Made by a program: the position numbers and the translations under genes. Below are positions 1 through 8,922 of a stretch of 21,290 nucleotides of DNA, in pieces. Position 1 is the stretch's first letter. Each line of letters begins with the position of its first letter. The notes beneath the pieces are model-generated. The model was given only the letters and a program-made list of their open reading frames with translations, made no database searches and had not been told where the DNA came from. This DNA comes from Anaplasma platys (GTDB taxonomy: Bacteria > Pseudomonadota > Alphaproteobacteria > Rickettsiales > Anaplasmataceae): NCBI RefSeq assembly GCF_012790675.1, contig NZ_CP046391.1:1133523-1154812 (forward strand), written 5' to 3'.

Positions 1-62
1 GCCAACGATTCCCACATTAAAGCTTTCCTGTAGTTCTCTTGTTTCTCCTACAAGGCGTTCTA
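1..62 (-). repeat. 62-bp direct repeat, copy 1
   Basis: Bases 1-62 match 16241-16302 in the same orientation with one difference (c at 56 against t at 16296). Similarity stops abruptly at 63. Base 1 corresponds exactly to the last thioredoxin-like base before the KefB joint, so the repeat may extend further left outside the window. Confidence 0.93.
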
Positions 63-234
63 TCCAGGCACTAAACGCGGTGCGTGCAAGTGCACATAGA
101 AGATTTGCAATGTGACCCCGATTCGGGCTCCCACTTTCTAGTGTGCTAATGTTAGCATTGCTTTGCGTGGGTTTTCCAAACACGGGATTTTTCTCAATCG
201 GGGTCCTTGCTGCCAACGTGGGAATATATAATGC
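1..234 (-). pseudogene. ATG-less open fragment ending in thioredoxin-like repeat
   Basis: On the minus strand the frame is open from just after a TAA at 237-235 to the window edge, about 78 codons. The last 20 or so codons read IERLVGETRELQESFNVGIV, nearly identical to the thioredoxin-like fragment at 16241-16302. The codons before that (around LESGSPNRGHIANLL and ALARTAFSAW) are not thioredoxin-like, and I do not recognise them. There is no ATG; only TTG at 216-214 or GTG at 183-181 could start it. I read it as a chimeric or decayed fragment, not a working gene. It continues to the left of the window, so its true end is unseen. Confidence 0.4.
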
Positions 235-592
235 TTACTCAGTTCGCATTTCCGTTGGCATCGGACAATATTAAGAGAGAAAAGTACATTTTGAGTTTTT
301 GGTAGCAGTTAGTCTACAGCAAATTCTCTCTAAGGTGTCGACGTGTATTGACTTGGTTGCCGGGGAACCAAGTTCTATGAGTGCTTAGTGTTGTAGTGAA
401 ATTAATCTTCGGCGCTCAAGGGGGTTGTGTTTTATCGATAGACAAGTGCATTGCATCCCGTCGCCTTGAAGTTATGGGACAATTCGAGACAACAAGCTAG
501 CGAGTGCCCCTACTTTCTTTATGGTTGAAAAATACATTGCATGAAATTTTGTAAGGTAAAGCTTGGCAAGGGAACGCGGAAGCTTTCACGTG
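235..592. other. Intergenic region with a small hairpin
   Basis: No convincing gene on either strand. A 7-bp perfect stem lies at 352-372 (CTTGGTT, loop GCCGGGG, AACCAAG), but no T-run makes it a good terminator. I see no tRNA or other structured RNA here. Confidence 0.5.
558..586 (-). terminator. Weak hairpin downstream of xseA
   Basis: AAAGCTT (558-564) pairs with AAGCTTT (580-586) around a 15-base loop, just past the xseA stop. No strong T-run follows on the minus strand, so this is only a possible terminator or a chance palindrome. Confidence 0.2.
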
Positions 593-1801
593 TTAGCTCA
601 GAATAATAGCCTGCTTTGTTCCGTCCTTTAGCTCGATTGATACTATATCATCAGTAGTCAGCATCTCTGCAGAGTCAATCTGCTGTCCCTGTGTGTTGCG
701 GATAATGGCATACCCAATGTTCAGCACGTGCTGGTGATCGTAGTGCTTCAAACGTTGTGACAAATTCTCCAAGTTCTTGGCCGCTCTTAGTACCGCTAGT
801 TGCAGGAGATATTTGGTCTTTTTATGTTGCGTATCGATAAATTCTCCCAGTCGCAGTACCCGATTTTTTGTTTCTACGAGAGGGCCATGTAGTTTTAGAA
901 GTTTGTACTCATATTGCCGTATTATTCTCTCAAAAGCACTTGTGGTTCGGTTGAACTTCTCGCTGATGTTGCCTACGAGTTGATTTTTTTCCGGTAAAAC
1001 TAATTCCACGGCGGCGGTTGGCGTTTCTGCGCGCAAGTCTGCAGCATAATCTATGATTGTGAAGTCAGTTTCATGCCCTATAGCCGATATGATTGGTATT
1101 TTTGAGGTGGCAACTGTTCTGGCCAGGTCCTCGTCATTGAATGGCCATAAATCTTCTAGACTGCCTCCCCCGCGGGCCACAATGAGCACATCTGGCGGCT
1201 GTGCCAACTTGTTGAAGCCCACTATCGCGTCCATGACCATAGAGCTTGCGTTAAATCCCTGAACCTGCACTGGCCAGATAACAACATGAGTAGGAAACCG
1301 CTGTTTTACCCGACTAAGAATATCCTGGATAACTGCCCCTGTGGGTGAGGTGATGACGCCAATTTTCAGGGGTAATAGAGGAAGTTTTTTCTTCCGCTCC
1401 GGGCTGAATAAGCCCTCTTTCTCGAGTTTCTTTCTCCTTTCTTCGAGTAAAGCGGCAAGTTTGCCCGCGCCGGCGAGCACGATATCTTCTATGATCAACT
1501 GGTATCTGGACTGATATGTGCTAATATGTCCAGTGCAGACTACTTCGGTGCCGTCGCTGCACAGCTCTCCTAGTTTTGATTTACTGCCGTTCCAACATAC
1601 GGCGTTAATTATGGAATTTCCGTCTTTAAGCGTGAAATATATATGCCCGGAGCCCGGCCGGGATACACCGCCAATTTCCCCTCGCACTTTCACGCAATAA
1701 AAGGCTTCATGCAGCATACGCTGCAGTATCTCGCTTATCTCCGTTACAGTGAACTCAGGAACGGCATCAGTGAAAAAGGATCTCAAAAGCGTTACCTGCA
1801 C
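593..1801 (-). CDS. xseA: Exodeoxyribonuclease VII large subunit
   Basis: Catalytic subunit of exonuclease VII, a cytoplasmic enzyme that degrades single-stranded DNA into oligonucleotides during repair and recombination together with the small XseB subunit (not in this window). The 402-aa protein has the expected layout: an N-terminal OB-fold-like domain (about residues 15-110, PEFTVTEISEILQ), then the conserved core with IGVITSPTGAVIQDI (148-162), DVLIVARGGGSLEDLWPFND (204-223) and SAIGHETDFTIIDYAADLRA (239-258), and an AETPTAA element. A basic helical region follows, as usual. Length is slightly short but complete. The GTG start at 1801 overlaps the upstream zinc-ribbon gene by 35 bases; the family homology begins near residue 15, so a TTG a few codons downstream is also possible. 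The overlap suggests translational coupling. Confidence 0.95.
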   Translation of the reverse strand: MQVTLLRSFFTDAVPEFTVTEISEILQRMLHEAFYCVKVRGEIGGVSRPGSGHIYFTLKDGNSIINAVCWNGSKSKLGELCSDGTEVVCTGHISTYQSRYQLIIEDIVLAGAGKLAALLEERRKKLEKEGLFSPERKKKLPLLPLKIGVITSPTGAVIQDILSRVKQRFPTHVVIWPVQVQGFNASSMVMDAIVGFNKLAQPPDVLIVARGGGSLEDLWPFNDEDLARTVATSKIPIISAIGHETDFTIIDYAADLRAETPTAAVELVLPEKNQLVGNISEKFNRTTSAFERIIRQYEYKLLKLHGPLVETKNRVLRLGEFIDTQHKKTKYLLQLAVLRAAKNLENLSQRLKHYDHQHVLNIGYAIIRNTQGQQIDSAEMLTTDDIVSIELKDGTKQAIILS

Positions 1802-2402
1802 GAATCTTCAATGCTTCAGCGGTAGGCGGTACCCCGCTTATAGTTTGTTCAAAGCGCCTTTTTTGCTGCCCTACAATCAATTCATACTTTGCCACTTCCA
1901 ACTTTTTGGCGAATACCCTTTCTTTATTTTTATCATAGAATACAAAATGTAGCCCCGGAACAAAACGCTCTTCCGTGGTTTCGTTTTCAAGAGTACAGCT
2001 CACTTTTAGCGTCATCGTTCCATCGCTGTTGGTATGTATGACCTTGACGTGTGATTGTAGCAACCTTATGTGGGAAGTGTCATACAGCTCTGCCCAGCGG
2101 TAAATTTTCCTGAACTTATATGGGATGCTATTCTGAAAGGATGATGAAAAGAAAAACAACAATGGGACCATTATGATCACTTGCAGCAGTATGGAGCGCA
2201 ACGATGATCCTTGCCCGTGCACCCGGCCCGGTGGTCCCTTCCTTTTTTTTACCTGACTAACCTCAGGCGTGTTCTGGGGTGCGGGCGAATAAGGCCAGGA
2301 ATGATCGCAATTTGCGCAGGTTATGGCTTGCCCAACATTGGGTAGTTTAGCGCTGGCCACCACATATATGGCACCGCAATTGGAGCAAACCACCCGGATC
2401 AT
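1767..2402 (-). CDS. MJ0042-type zinc-ribbon, DUF3426-like membrane protein
   Basis: A 211-aa protein with three parts. An N-terminal zinc ribbon of the MJ0042 type has two CxxC pairs (CSNC and CANC) within MIRVVCSNCGAIYVV to ITCANCDHSW. A basic, proline-rich linker follows, then one membrane segment (about residues 68-90, LLQVIIMVPLLFFF). The C-terminal domain of about 110 residues resembles the DUF3426 domain often attached to this ribbon in alphaproteobacteria. Substrate and function are not known; it is probably anchored in the inner membrane with the ribbon in the cytoplasm. I chose the ATG at 2402 because it directly precedes the ribbon; the longer frame starts at a TTG at 2426 and adds only a Phe-rich stretch. 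It overlaps xseA downstream by 35 bases, so the two are probably cotranscribed. Confidence 0.8.
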   Translation of the reverse strand: MIRVVCSNCGAIYVVASAKLPNVGQAITCANCDHSWPYSPAPQNTPEVSQVKKRKGPPGRVHGQGSSLRSILLQVIIMVPLLFFFSSSFQNSIPYKFRKIYRWAELYDTSHIRLLQSHVKVIHTNSDGTMTLKVSCTLENETTEERFVPGLHFVFYDKNKERVFAKKLEVAKYELIVGQQKRRFEQTISGVPPTAEALKIRAGNAFEILFH

Positions 2403-4109
2403 GTAGGCACTAAAAAAGAAAAACAACCCGCGTAATATAGATGATTATTTTTCATCTGTCCACGAAAGGTTGATTCTTTTGCCACATGGAAGGCAGTTTC
2501 GTGTTGGTGTTATCAGATGCCGTAAGGTATTGCTATATCAGGCACTCTCGCATAACGCAGTCACGGTTTTTCGCAAATTTTAGGCGTGGTAGGGCGAAGC
2601 TTATATTGCGAGCGGTAAGCCTCCACATTTTCTCAGGCTCGACGTTGTTCAAACTGTTCAGGTTCCTGCCCATTCTTTTCTCCAATTGCTCATTTTTGAT
2701 CTGGATTGTGGTAGAGCTACGGCTACATTAGCGCCATGAGTATGGAGAAGTCTGTACATGGCAGTGTAAGTAATTCAGGTTTGCTAAAAGTGCTTATATA
2801 GCGAGCAAAAGGTAGTTTGTGGATAATTCAAACGCGCGATGTGCCAGCAGTGAACAGCCTACTATTGCGTAGCCGCGCTGCCAAGATACATGCAATGTTA
2901 TAGGATACCACGGTAAGTACTTTGAAGGGCCGAACGGTTTCGGTGTTATCCCTATGCGGTTTTTTGGCCGCGGCGCATGCTGTTCCGTGTAGAACAGCGG
3001 CGGTTGGGTTGCAGCAGCGCGATAGGTTTGAGAGCCGCAGGTTTTTTCTGTCTGTGGTGCACTAGTGCTGGGTTCTGCCCGACTCCGTGCACAAATTCAT
3101 CCCCGCGCGCCACATATCACATATATTGGCTTGCGAAACAAAAGAGCTTCTGGAGCCGCTACACGTAAATATTATGGAAAATCGCTGACGGCTCTGGATG
3201 ATAATGGCGATGACGCACGATCACACGGTCTTCGTGCTAGGTTAACGCTCTCACAAGTAATAGTGAGCATGCTTGGGCTCATAGGCATTCACGTCTATCG
3301 ATTCTAGGGAGTTTTAGTTTCGAAAACGTCACGGCTATAATAGTAGAATAGATAGCTGCGACACCGCTGCTATTCCGGATGTTGAAACTTATTACCAGAA
3401 CAAAAGGGGCTAATAATTACGTGCAGGTCAAATCTGGTACGGATGCTGATGATCGCCATCCGCAAGGCTAACACGAGGATGCGTCAGCCAGTTGTTTGTG
3501 TAATTTTTTCAATACATGCATGTTTTATCGGTGCGTAGATTGAGTTTACGTTTTCCTGCACCCAATGCGAACCCGTGATGTGCCTTGTGGTGTCGAAGGT
3601 ACAACAGGAATTTTACTATTTTTCTTTTGCGCTCACGATGTGATGCCGACTGGAGCGGTTTGCTCCCATTGATCGCTATGTTGCAGTAGTACAATATGTA
3701 GCGCGCTGTGGACAAGTCAGGACTGCGTAGGAGTTAGAACCATCTTCCAGGTGTAGCGGCAAAATATATGGCGACAGCATAAATAGTTGCTGCAGCTTTT
3801 TGCATTGTTTCGACACAAGTTTCTTATCTTGGCCGTGCCCAGCCTTCTAGCCATCTGGTTCCGATGGTATTGCGATAAGTATAGTTAAAGTCCGAAATGC
3901 CCCTTGAGCCGCAAAATGCAATTTTTATCAGGGTCTCTTTCTAACCAGTTATGCTCAAACAATAGAGACTGTGCAGCTAAAGTCATTCATCAAGTTTCGT
4001 GGCAGCGGCGAGGTGTTTTCCGGGGTCAAAGGCCGATTACTTACTCGCGCATTTTCCATAATGCAGAATTGTAGTCTCTAATCGGGCTTTGAGGGTTTTA
4101 CCAACAGGT

Positions 4110-4175
4110 AATGCCGTGACCTTGTAAAGCAGTCAGTAAAATAAGACGCGCTTTTTATATTAGTAAAAGCGTTAG
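4110..4175. repeat. Degenerate direct repeat, copy 1
   Basis: It aligns with 4621-4681 over about 60 bp with a few small gaps. A perfect core GCAGTCAGTAAA and a second block TTAGTAAA are shared, and most differences are transitions. Both copies translate on the minus strand with a common FTDC motif. Confidence 0.65.
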
Positions 4176-4620
4176 TAGGGGATAGCGCAACATGCCAGAC
4201 TTTGTTATACAAGGGCGGCTGTGTTTTATGTATACGCAGCAATGCATGTGACGGAGCCAGTTGTAAGGTGTACCTGAATGCTAATAGTGAATTCTCTATT
4301 GCCGCGAGTAAGGGCTGCTCTTTGTTGACGACCACCGAGCGTTATATTTTACGCAGTTTATTACCTAGAGCCAAATTGACAGCATACATATTGTACCGCC
4401 GGACCAATTGAGCACTGCGACAGTTGCATGGTGCGTTGTGGAGTTTTTGCGTTCAAGCACACTCCTTTAGCTGCATAAACTGCCCTGTGTGGCAGGAGTT
4501 TTGGGCAGTTGCAACGCATCTTAAGGTCAGGGTGATTGTAAGCATCACGCGCAGATCTTCACTAGGATAGTGATCTGCCAGACGTGTCTTGGAGTGTCCA
4601 ATGTATGGGTTTTGACTGTC

Positions 4621-4681
4621 AATGCAGCGGTCCTGCAAGGCAGTCAGTAAATAAGTCGTTTTTAATTAGTAAAGGCATCAG
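4621..4681. repeat. Degenerate direct repeat, copy 2
   Basis: Partner of 4110-4175, about 510 bp downstream and in the same orientation. It shares GCAGTCAGTAAA and TTAGTAAA with short deletions between them. Confidence 0.65.
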
Positions 4682-4800
4682 ACGTGTATGTGTTGCCCCG
4701 TGAGACCGTTGCTGCCGTGTACGCCACGCTGTTTTATATGAACGTTTGATGCTGCGCTGGATGTTGCGATGTATTTTTTCGTGAAGGCATGAAATTTCGC

Positions 4801-4806
4801 TACAAT
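4801..4806 (+). promoter_or_regulatory. Possible -10 element for mnmE
   Basis: TACAAT at 4801-4806 matches TATAAT in five of six bases and lies about 25 bases before the mnmE start. The -35 region at the right distance (TTCGTG, 4778-4783) is poor. GGGAGG at 4821-4826 would serve as ribosome binding site. Confidence 0.3.
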
Positions 4807-4829
4807 AAAATAACAAAACGGGGAGGATA

Positions 4830-6182
4830 GTGGAGTTCATGGTAGCAGCCCGGAAAACTTACGATACGATTTTTGCTCAATCCACGCCCAGAGGTAAATC
4901 TGGAGTAGCGGTAATAAGAATCTCAGGGCCAGAGGCTGCAAAGACCTTTCAATTGTTTGGCATCATGGAGGAGATAAAACCGCGTCTGGCTACCTGTAAA
5001 ATATTGAAGCACACCAATGGCAATCCTATAGACCAGGCTGTAGTATTGTATTTTCCTGCACCAGGAAGCTTCACCGGGGAAGATACTGTGGAACTGCAAG
5101 TGCACGGTAGCCACGCGGTATTGCGGTTGGTTTTTGACAGATTGCACACGATTTTTCGTTTGGCTGAACCTGGTGAGTTCTCACTACGGGCTTTTTTGTC
5201 AGGAAAAATAGACCTGACTAAGGCAGAGGGAATTTCTGATCTTATTAATGCGGAAACTGAAGCGCAGCTGCAACAAGCACTGGCACAAGTTTCGGGCAAG
5301 CTAGAAAAACAATATGAGCAGTGGAGAGAAATTCTTGTTACGGCGCTCGCTGAGTTAGAAGCTTGTATTGATTTTCCAGAAGATGTGGTCATGTATGCTG
5401 TAATGGAAAATGTGTATGGTAAAACAGAGCAATTGCGACAGGTTCTCAGTTCCTATCTTGATGATGATAACAGGGGAGAGCGGCTTCGTAGCGGTTTGCG
5501 TGTTGTGATTCTGGGGGAACCTAACGCTGGAAAATCGACATTGTTCAACTTTATTGCCAAGCGTAATGCAGCTATTGTTTCCGATATTCCGGGAACCACA
5601 AGGGATTTATTGGAAGTATCTATTGATATTTCAGGATACCCATTCGTTTTCGTTGATACTGCTGGAATCAGAGAGAGTAGTGATGTTGTTGAACGGGAGG
5701 GCATAAGACTGGCAATGGAAGCGGCAGTAAATGCGGATCTGAAAATAGTACTGTGTCCTTGTGACCGTGTTCACGATCTTTCACGCTGTAAGATTAGCGC
5801 TCTCTGCGATGAAGAGACAATATATGTTCTGAGCAAGGCAGATGGTCTATCTACGTATGATCCGCAACAGCTTGGGGGCAGGCAATTTTATCCTATATCC
5901 ATAAATAACGAGAGTAGCATCAAAAGTTTACTCAATGTCATAAAGGGTCGATCAGATGACAGTTTTCCCAAAGGGGACAATGCATTTATTACATCACAAC
6001 GTCACCGGAAGCACCTGTCGCAAGCTTTGGATTTGCTTTCCTATGTGACAAGAGAGATGCCGGTTGAGCTTCTTGCTGAGCATCTCAGGTTAGCAGCCCA
6101 AGAGATCGGTAATGTTACTGGCGCGGTCTGTTATGATGACATTTTGACAGAGATTTTCAGCAAGTTTTGCATAGGCAAATAG
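4830..6182 (+). CDS. mnmE: tRNA uridine-5-carboxymethylaminomethyl modification GTPase MnmE
   Basis: GTPase that, with MnmG, installs the cmnm5 group on U34 of certain tRNAs using a folate one-carbon unit. The 450-aa protein is full length. The N-terminal folate-binding domain carries YDTIFAQSTPRGKSGVAVIR (11-30). The helical domain is interrupted by a Ras-like G domain: G1 GEPNAGKS (about 228-235), G2 in DIPGTTRD, G3 DTAG (about 276), and G4 as SKAD in place of NKxD. The family C-terminus CIGK ends the protein and holds the catalytic cysteine. Start: GTG at 4830 sits only three bases after GGGAGG, while an in-frame ATG at 4839 is 12 bases away; either is possible, and family homology starts at residue 11. 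It converges with coaC, leaving four bases between stop codons. Confidence 0.96.
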   Translation: MEFMVAARKTYDTIFAQSTPRGKSGVAVIRISGPEAAKTFQLFGIMEEIKPRLATCKILKHTNGNPIDQAVVLYFPAPGSFTGEDTVELQVHGSHAVLRLVFDRLHTIFRLAEPGEFSLRAFLSGKIDLTKAEGISDLINAETEAQLQQALAQVSGKLEKQYEQWREILVTALAELEACIDFPEDVVMYAVMENVYGKTEQLRQVLSSYLDDDNRGERLRSGLRVVILGEPNAGKSTLFNFIAKRNAAIVSDIPGTTRDLLEVSIDISGYPFVFVDTAGIRESSDVVEREGIRLAMEAAVNADLKIVLCPCDRVHDLSRCKISALCDEETIYVLSKADGLSTYDPQQLGGRQFYPISINNESSIKSLLNVIKGRSDDSFPKGDNAFITSQRHRKHLSQALDLLSYVTREMPVELLAEHLRLAAQEIGNVTGAVCYDDILTEIFSKFCIGK

Positions 6183-6186
6183 CCAT

Positions 6187-6720
6187 TTATTGTCTCAGTT
6201 GTGCATCAACGAACTCGACAATTTTTGTAGGATCGGCCATTTTTCCCGGCCCTTCTTCGCCGCAAGCTAGTATGCCGCTTTCAGGTTCTATAATCAGTAC
6301 ATTGTCGCCCTGCAGTGTTCTTAAGTTACGGCGCATAGCGGGAGATTGCCACATTACAACATTCATTGCAGGAGCCATTACCACCGGGACTGCCGCTGCC
6401 ATTATGATCATTGTTGGTAGGTTATCGCAGATTCCGTTAGCGGTTTTTGCCATGATATTAGCCGTTGCAGGGGCTACCAGGATCAGGTTAGCTTTTCGTG
6501 CCAGATCTATGTGTTTCATGCTGCCGTCAGGGGTCCAGGCATCGTGCTCCGTATATGCCGCAGTTCCCGACAGGGAGGAGACGATTAAGGGTGTGAGAAA
6601 CTTTTCGCCGCAGGTACTGAGCACGCAGTGCAAATTGTATTTTCTTCTTTTCAACTCTCTGATAACTTCAAGTGACTTATAAGCAGCAACACTGCCGGTG
6701 ATTATTAGTAGGATATCCAT
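6187..6720 (-). CDS. coaC: Phosphopantothenoylcysteine decarboxylase (CoaC domain only)
   Basis: Flavoprotein of the HFCD family that decarboxylates phosphopantothenoylcysteine to phosphopantetheine in coenzyme A synthesis. Seen: MDILLIITGSVAAYKSLEVI at the N-terminus (FMN-binding fold), KHIDLAR with the active-site His, APATAN, VVMAPAMNVVMW (the PxMNxxMW motif that fixes the substrate), and ILACGEEGPGKM, the cysteine-bearing flap. About 177 aa, which is the decarboxylase half alone. In many bacteria it is fused to the CoaB synthetase; here the protein ends after the decarboxylase, so CoaB must be encoded elsewhere, as expected in Rickettsiales. I chose the ATG at 6720 because the fold begins there; an ATG at 6732 is a close alternative, and the longer frame to 6846 has no family similarity. 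UbiX-type decarboxylases are related, but the motifs favour CoaC. Confidence 0.87.
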   Translation of the reverse strand: MDILLIITGSVAAYKSLEVIRELKRRKYNLHCVLSTCGEKFLTPLIVSSLSGTAAYTEHDAWTPDGSMKHIDLARKANLILVAPATANIMAKTANGICDNLPTMIIMAAAVPVVMAPAMNVVMWQSPAMRRNLRTLQGDNVLIIEPESGILACGEEGPGKMADPTKIVEFVDAQLRQ

Positions 6721-6730
6721 GTTATGACCC

Positions 6731-8842
6731 ATGATAAAAACTGTTGAACCGCATGCTGTGGTAAATGATATTCCCAAGCGTTCCGCGAAAAACACTAAAG
6801 TCCTGGGTATATTCTCGAGCATATATGAAATGAATGGTGTGGACAATGAGAAGGGCGCACTGCTTGAGAAACTTTGTGGTGGGCCGCGCCTAATCGATCT
6901 TATTTTGTTTGCTCCTAGTAGCTATCTGGATAGACGCAATACTCAGCTAACTCGTGAATCAGCTTGCGGCAGTACCGTGACCTTTGTGGCTCTGGTGAAG
7001 AAACACATTCCGCCTCCAATCCATAAAAGACGTGGTAAATCAGTGCCGTATAAAGTTTTGCTAGGCACTGAAATCGGGGATATATGGCTTATATTCTTCA
7101 ACTACTCCCGGCCATACTTGGAAAATGTGTTGTTGCTCGGGAATAAATGCGTAGTTAGTGGCAAGCTTGATGTCCGTGGCGGCGTAATGCAGATTACCCA
7201 TCCAGACTATTTCACCAACAATGTAAATAAGCTGCCAGAAATTTGCACCCTGGAGCCGGTGTATTCCGTGACCAGAGGAATTAATTCGCGCTATGTTCAA
7301 AAACTAATCCGCACTGCTTTAAAGTTCATAAAACCGCAGCCAGAATGGCTCCCCAGTGACTTAGTCAGTAAAAATTCTTGGATGAGTTGGCAAGAAAGCG
7401 TTGCAAGAATACATAAGCCGCAGGGTTGGGAGGATGTAAGGCGATGTAGGGAGCGCTTATCACATGACGAACTGTTGGGTTATAATGCCGCTGTGGCTTT
7501 TGTGCGGCAGTATGGAAGAGGCAAGGGAATATCCGTGAAGGCTCAGGGCGTGTACCATGCCCACGTGTTGCGGCGGTTGGGGTTTGAGCTAACCGCGGGA
7601 CAACAGGCAGCCATTGACAGTATTACTTATGACCAAGCCTCTGAGTATCAAATGACCAAGTTGCTGCAGGGTGATGTAGGTTGTGGCAAGACTGTGGTCG
7701 CGTTGTTTGCGATGCTTAATGCTATCGAAGTCGGGGGGCAGATTGCCTTCATGGTGCCAACTGAAATTCTGGCTGAACAACATTGCTCATGGATCAGCAA
7801 TGTACTAGAAGGTTTGGATATTTGCGTCGAACTATTGACAGGGCGCACCAAGAGCAGAGCTGCGGTTAATGAGAAACTTGCGGCTGGTGAAATCCAAATT
7901 GTTGTTGGTACTCACGCGTTGTTCCAGGAGTCTGTTAAATTTAGCAATCTAAGACTTGTTGTGATTGATGAGCAGCAACGTTTTGGCGTACTGCAGCGTA
8001 TGAAGTTGATCGGCAAGGGAGAGTGTGCTGATATCCTGTTCATGACTGCAACTCCGATTCCCCGTACGTTGGAGCAGATAGTTTACGGCAACATGGACAG
8101 AATCACCCTCCCTGATAAGCCAAAGTGCCGGCTGCCGGTGATAACTAGCATGGTCAAGGTTGATAGAATAGACGAGGTATGCCTTAGGATGCAGAGCATG
8201 CTGGCTGGGGGGCATAAGGCATACTGGATATGTCCGTACATTGAGGAAGGTGAACAGGATAACAATATCGCTTCCGCGGAAAAACGGTACAAGTTTTTGC
8301 AGGAAAGCTTCGGGGACATGATTGGAATTGTGCATGGCGCATTACCGCAGGCCACTAATGATGATACTATACGTGCGTTTCACTCTGGAAAAATAAAGTT
8401 GCTTGTTGCAACGTCGATTATCGAGGTTGGGATCAATGTTCCTGACGCGACCATAATGGTTATAGAAAATCCTGAGAGATTTGGTCTCTCGCAGCTCCAT
8501 CAGATCCGCGGAAGAGTGGGAAGAGGTGATAAGCAGTCCTTTTGCATTTTGCTACATGGATCCGTGGGTAACCTTGCATATCGGAAGTTATGTGTTTTAC
8601 AAAGATCGCAAGACGGGTTTTACATTGCCGAGCAAGATTTGCTCCTACGTGGCGGTGGTGATATGTTAGGCTGTCGCCAGTCTGGTGTGGTAGCTTTTAG
8701 ATTTGCTGACCCCAGCAATGTGGGAGCGATTTTACGGGCACATGACGAAGCCACGTCGATGATGAGCACGGAGAAAGGGCGTAAATTAGCTTATAGGATC
8801 ACGCGATTGTTTGGCCATACGCTTCCGAAAATAAATTATTAG
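6731..8842 (+). CDS. recG: ATP-dependent DNA helicase RecG
   Basis: Branched-DNA translocase that remodels stalled replication forks and Holliday junctions. The 703-aa protein has the wedge/OB domain first (about 60-200) and then two helicase lobes. Walker A is QGDVGCGKT (about 312-320). Motif II reads DEQQRFGV (about 412-419) where DEQHRFGV is usual. Motif III is MTATPIPRTLE, followed by TSIIEVGINVPDATIMVIEN, the HQIRGRVGRG motif VI (near 590-600) and the C-terminal ERFGLSQLHQ region. Start is uncertain. ATG at 6731 leaves a weak N-terminus, and an ATG at 6830 is possible, but residues just before it (LGIFSSIYEM) fit the family's leading helix, so I keep 6731. The gene diverges from coaC. 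Confidence 0.94.
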   Translation: MIKTVEPHAVVNDIPKRSAKNTKVLGIFSSIYEMNGVDNEKGALLEKLCGGPRLIDLILFAPSSYLDRRNTQLTRESACGSTVTFVALVKKHIPPPIHKRRGKSVPYKVLLGTEIGDIWLIFFNYSRPYLENVLLLGNKCVVSGKLDVRGGVMQITHPDYFTNNVNKLPEICTLEPVYSVTRGINSRYVQKLIRTALKFIKPQPEWLPSDLVSKNSWMSWQESVARIHKPQGWEDVRRCRERLSHDELLGYNAAVAFVRQYGRGKGISVKAQGVYHAHVLRRLGFELTAGQQAAIDSITYDQASEYQMTKLLQGDVGCGKTVVALFAMLNAIEVGGQIAFMVPTEILAEQHCSWISNVLEGLDICVELLTGRTKSRAAVNEKLAAGEIQIVVGTHALFQESVKFSNLRLVVIDEQQRFGVLQRMKLIGKGECADILFMTATPIPRTLEQIVYGNMDRITLPDKPKCRLPVITSMVKVDRIDEVCLRMQSMLAGGHKAYWICPYIEEGEQDNNIASAEKRYKFLQESFGDMIGIVHGALPQATNDDTIRAFHSGKIKLLVATSIIEVGINVPDATIMVIENPERFGLSQLHQIRGRVGRGDKQSFCILLHGSVGNLAYRKLCVLQRSQDGFYIAEQDLLLRGGGDMLGCRQSGVVAFRFADPSNVGAILRAHDEATSMMSTEKGRKLAYRITRLFGHTLPKINY

Positions 8843-8922
8843 TGCCAAATTATGTGCACGCATACTTCGGGAGTTGTGGGAAGTCTTTAATTGACACATG
8901 CCTCCCAACCCTCGTGTTCTGG

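Larger units (their letters stand above)
2403..4829. other. 2.4-kb gene-poor region
   Basis: No frame here reads as a recognisable protein. The open frames are short (60-85 codons), overlap each other on both strands and lack family motifs. I found no tRNA or rRNA. Visible structure is limited to a 7-bp stem hairpin at 2979-2998 (GCTGTTC/GAACAGC), a pair of degenerate direct repeats (4110-4175 and 4621-4681) and a possible promoter before mnmE. Long gaps are normal in Anaplasma and often hold decayed genes. Confidence 0.6.

Noticed and set aside
2486..2731. 81-codon frame beginning MEGSFVLVLSD
   Set aside because: No family motif, no convincing ribosome binding site, and composition of a translated AT-rich spacer.
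2403..4829. tRNA, rRNA or small structured RNA genes in the long gap
   Set aside because: I looked for T-loop (GTTCRA) and D-loop patterns with a matching acceptor stem and found none; a covariance-model scan would be decisive.
4949..5392. 147-codon frame on the minus strand
   Set aside because: It is fully antisense to mnmE, whose protein is unmistakable, and shows a low-complexity Ser-rich translation.
6167..6682. 171-codon frame on the plus strand overlapping coaC
   Set aside because: Antisense to well-conserved CoaC motifs, and its hydrophobic segments mirror the coaC codons.
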